From NCBI GenBank assembly GCA_017885225.1, contig JAFNGM010000078.1, forward strand, positions 1 to 7,553: 7,553 bases of DNA, written 5' to 3'. Below are positions 5,303 through 7,553 of this stretch, piece after piece; positions within the stretch are counted from its first letter, which is position 1; each line of letters starts with the position of its first letter. Source of the DNA: Syntrophaceae bacterium (GTDB lineage: Bacteria; Desulfobacterota; Syntrophia; Syntrophales; UBA2185). The notes beneath the pieces were generated by a model. It worked only from the letters and a program-made list of their open reading frames with translations, was not told the origin of the DNA and did no database searches. The translations under genes were made by a program, and so were the position numbers.

Positions 5303-5336
5303 AAAATATTTTGTGTGTGAATATTTTTTAGTGCAT
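5276..5336. repeat. Nested inverted repeats in an AT-rich intergenic gap
   Basis: An outer 8-bp inverted pair ATGCACTA (5276-5283)/TAGTGCAT (5329-5336) encloses an inner 10-bp pair AAAAAATATT (5301-5310)/AATATTTTTT (5320-5329) with a 9-base GT-repeat loop. The outer left arm overlaps the candidate -10 element of the small gene. It may be an operator or looping site, or the inner AT stem with its T-run may be a weak terminator for the upstream alpha/beta hydrolase. Confidence 0.45.
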
Positions 5337-5360
5337 GAACCGAGCGTATGTGGTTTTTCG

Positions 5361-6233
5361 TTATGAGGCATGAATGAAATCTCTGATGATTGTCGTGATC
5401 TTTGCCGGTTGCTCCATGGGAATAAGGTGTCCGGCATCGGCGACGATTATGTGAGATGCTCTTGGTATCGAAGTAACGGCGCGTTCGAGATCGATATAGT
5501 TTTTGCTGTCAGTCTTTTCTCCTTCTATGACAAGAACAGGGCAGGAGACCTTTGGGAGAAGTGGCCATATGTTGTAGTGCACACCGCCAAGAAACAGGGC
5601 GGCTTCTGTGTGAGGGGAGCAGACCAATTCAAGTCCGCCTCCTTTCCTCTCTCGCATTCCATGCGTAATGTAGAGTTCCCGCATTTCCTCGGTCCAGTGT
5701 GCAAAGAGTGTTTTTGATCTGAGATAGCCCATGGCTTCAGATGGACTCTTCCATTGATTTTTCCGCTTCAATGCTTTGGATGCCAAGGGATGCTCTCCAA
5801 CACTGATGCGAACACGGTAAAAATCCTCGTACAGGAAGATTGGTTCTATGAGAACCATGCCTTTTGCCTTTACGCCGTGGAGGACATGTGCCATTGTGGA
5901 AACGGTTGCTCCCATGGAATGTCCCACCAGGATTGGATTTTCAATATTCTTCCTGTTGCAGAATGCAGCAATATCTTGTGCAACCGTTTCCCAATAGAGA
6001 CCACCTTTTTCAGGATCTGCGTTCCGGTAATCGCAAATGTAGGGGGCTATGATCTGGTATGACGGAGATAATTCTCTGGCAATAGGATGCCATAACCAGG
6101 GCGTGAATCCCGTTGCGTGAAGCAGGATCAATGTTGGTTCATGGCCGTCGTACAAGAGATACGGCAGCTCAACATCGCCGATGCCTTGCATCATGAATAA
6201 AGGCTTTGCTCCGCCATCAATGCTGGTTGTCAT
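5361..6233 (-). CDS. Alpha/beta hydrolase
   Basis: This 290-residue protein has the alpha/beta-hydrolase fold (abhydrolase-1/6 type). The oxyanion region is LILLHATGF (35-43), the nucleophile elbow is VGHSMGAT (103-110) with Ser106, and the C-terminal acid region is VIEGEKTDSKNY (235-246). The catalytic histidine lies in DAGHLIPMEQP (266-276), His269. A cap domain of about 70 residues lies between about 135 and 210. No signal peptide is visible, so it is cytoplasmic. It would act as a serine esterase, lipase-like enzyme, C-C hydrolase or haloperoxidase-like enzyme; the substrate is not readable. The ATG at 6233 has AAAGGA some 13-14 bases upstream, rather far; an ATG pair at residues 14-15 is an alternative start. 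It is 30 bases downstream of the membrane spermidine-synthase-like gene, so probably co-transcribed with it. Confidence 0.88.
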   Translation of the reverse strand: MTTSIDGGAKPLFMMQGIGDVELPYLLYDGHEPTLILLHATGFTPWLWHPIARELSPSYQIIAPYICDYRNADPEKGGLYWETVAQDIAAFCNRKNIENPILVGHSMGATVSTMAHVLHGVKAKGMVLIEPIFLYEDFYRVRISVGEHPLASKALKRKNQWKSPSEAMGYLRSKTLFAHWTEEMRELYITHGMRERKGGGLELVCSPHTEAALFLGGVHYNIWPLLPKVSCPVLVIEGEKTDSKNYIDLERAVTSIPRASHIIVADAGHLIPMEQPAKITTIIRDFIHAS

Positions 6234-6263
6234 CGCAAGGTGTCTTTCCTTTCTCTCTGATCT

Positions 6264-7553
6264 TTATGGAACAGTTCTTTTTAGTTTGATGAACATAAAT
6301 GCCGAGAGAATATAGAGCACCACAGCTATCACAATTATGGATTTAAAGCCATATCCCATGGCAATTAGCACTGCTGCCGAACTTCCTGTGACAGAGAAGA
6401 AACCGTTTATGCTCCACGCCCAGGGGATGAGTGCTTCCCTCTCTGCGGCGAGCGTGCTGAGCCCTGAGGGGAACGGGATGCCCATGGGAATGGCAAGGGG
6501 CGCAATGAGTGCGCTGCACGAAAGCATTCTGAGCCACATTGGAAAGCCGGAGATGGCCTGCTGGAGCCACTGGTCGATAGAGAGGAACATGAGGCCGGCA
6601 ACGCCAATAAGCAGTACGGTCCAGAAGATGTGTTTTGATTTCAGGGGGCTTACTTTTCCCGCAATCACGCTTCCTATCCCTGAATACACGAGGAACGAAC
6701 CGATGACAATACTTGCGGAGAATACGGGGTCGTAAAGGTAGCGTATAAATTGCTGCAGGATGGATATTTCCAAAAACATGTAGGCTATTCCCAATGAGCC
6801 GAAATATATGAGAACAGGCATGAGGCCCTTGCGAGAGGGAAGCGTTCGCAGAAGAGGAATCAGAATAAAGATCATACCCAGTATAAAAAGGATGCATGCC
6901 GTGATCAACACCAGGATATAGCCCCAGTCCAGGAATGGAATAAAGGCGCGATTGGATGAGCTGAGATATTCTTTTACCATATCCATTTTAAAAAAATGAG
7001 AATAGAAAGGCCTGTCATCTGTTGCCGGCCTTACGTAAAAAGGATATGCGTGGTAAAATTTTTCTTTTTCCTCTGATAAAAGACTGATTGTGGCATGATA
7101 AAAAAAGTCATGTTCCAGCATGTTAAATATATTGGTTTCTTTTTCATCAATGCCCGGGCAATAGGATATATCGAAGAAACGGTTTTTGCAGAATTCCCTG
7201 ATAGTTTTTACGTCATTACGATTGAACACGCCGTTTTTTATCAGGAGCGTGGCGGTCTGCCAGCTCCTGATCATGACGATCGATTGATCGGGGGCCTGTT
7301 CCCCATGTCTCTTCACGGCCTCAATGGCCATGGCAAGAAGCTTGATAGTATCCCGCGGAGGGTTTTTAATCCAGGAGGAGATGCTGAGCATTCCCCCCGG
7401 TGTGAGACGGTCCAGGCATAACGTAAGCGCTTCCGTTGTAAAAAGATAATTTTCACTCAGGGCATAAACCCCTGCGGAAGCTGTACCCATAGACTCGAGC
7501 AGGCTGATGTGGATGAGATCGAAACGTTCATGTGTTCTCTGCAGGAAACCTCT
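6264..7553 (-). CDS. Membrane-fused spermidine synthase/methyltransferase-like protein, 5' end outside window
   Basis: The frame is open to the right edge, giving 429 visible codons and no start; the ATG at 7490 is internal, because the codons before it read in frame into FDLIHISLLES, a typical methyltransferase strand-4 motif. The visible N-terminal part (about 1-190) is the end of a spermidine-synthase-like Rossmann domain, with LTPGGMLSISSW (50-61) and TDDRPFYSHFF (178-188). The rest is a membrane domain of about 6-7 hydrophobic segments (about 209-235, 244-262, 278-299, 309-325, 340-356, 383-401, 403-422). Between them are MGIPFPSGL (357-365) and PWAWSINGFFSVTGS (377-391), motifs that recur in membrane proteins annotated as fused MFS/spermidine synthase. 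Further N-terminal membrane segments probably lie outside the window. True polyamine synthesis is doubtful for this class, and its substrate is unknown. Confidence 0.85.
   Translation of the reverse strand, partial: RGFLQRTHERFDLIHISLLESMGTASAGVYALSENYLFTTEALTLCLDRLTPGGMLSISSWIKNPPRDTIKLLAMAIEAVKRHGEQAPDQSIVMIRSWQTATLLIKNGVFNRNDVKTIREFCKNRFFDISYCPGIDEKETNIFNMLEHDFFYHATISLLSEEKEKFYHAYPFYVRPATDDRPFYSHFFKMDMVKEYLSSSNRAFIPFLDWGYILVLITACILFILGMIFILIPLLRTLPSRKGLMPVLIYFGSLGIAYMFLEISILQQFIRYLYDPVFSASIVIGSFLVYSGIGSVIAGKVSPLKSKHIFWTVLLIGVAGLMFLSIDQWLQQAISGFPMWLRMLSCSALIAPLAIPMGIPFPSGLSTLAAEREALIPWAWSINGFFSVTGSSAAVLIAMGYGFKSIIVIAVVLYILSAFMFIKLKRTVP

Noticed and set aside
7488..7490. ATG at 7490 as the start of the spermidine-synthase-like gene
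   Set aside because: The frame continues without a stop to the window edge and encodes a recognisable methyltransferase strand just upstream, so the ATG is internal.

Overview
The window looks like a bacterial chromosome segment of moderate GC. Its likely source is an anaerobic member of the Thermodesulfobacteriota (the Syntrophales/'deltaproteobacterial' type). This is inferred from the gene mix: a desulforedoxin-like cysteine-knuckle protein with a lysine/alanine tail, a membrane-fused spermidine-synthase-like protein, a Crp/Fnr regulator and catabolic-type hydrolases. No rRNA, tRNA, CRISPR array, transposase or phage gene was recognised.

Left part (1-1621, minus strand). A spinster-like major facilitator superfamily (MFS) transporter runs leftwards from 1621 to 338 and starts behind a near-consensus ribosome binding site. 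Downstream is a 334-base stretch. It contains a plausible 48-residue small ORF in the same frame as the transporter stop, and then a strong ribosome binding site and ATG at the left edge, where another minus-strand gene probably begins.

Centre (1622-2905). A 570-base divergent intergenic region separates the transporter from a plus-strand Crp/Fnr-type regulator. It holds a 14-bp perfect palindrome placed where an operator for the transporter would lie, a near-consensus sigma-70 promoter for the regulator, and an open frame without a start codon that looks like a decayed gene. The regulator lacks the usual phosphate-contacting arginine in its cyclic-nucleotide pocket. It has no evident Shine-Dalgarno sequence and may be translationally coupled to a 10-codon leader ORF.

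Middle right (2902-4616, minus strand). A two-gene operon encodes a metal-dependent amidohydrolase of the COG2159/TIM-barrel type followed, 32 bases later, by a ketopantoate-reductase-family oxidoreductase. The reductase gene converges on the regulator gene and their stop codons overlap. Together with the transporter and regulator this resembles a small uptake and catabolism locus for an unidentified organic acid or related compound. That link is inference only.

Right part (4822-7553, minus strand). A 90-residue protein combines an N-terminal cysteine knuckle with a histone-H1-like K/A-rich tail and is followed by a clear intrinsic terminator. Upstream of it, beyond an AT-rich 190-base regulatory gap, lie an alpha/beta hydrolase and the C-terminal 429 codons of a membrane protein with a spermidine-synthase/methyltransferase-like domain. 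Those two are 30 bases apart and are probably co-transcribed. The last gene runs off the right edge of the window.
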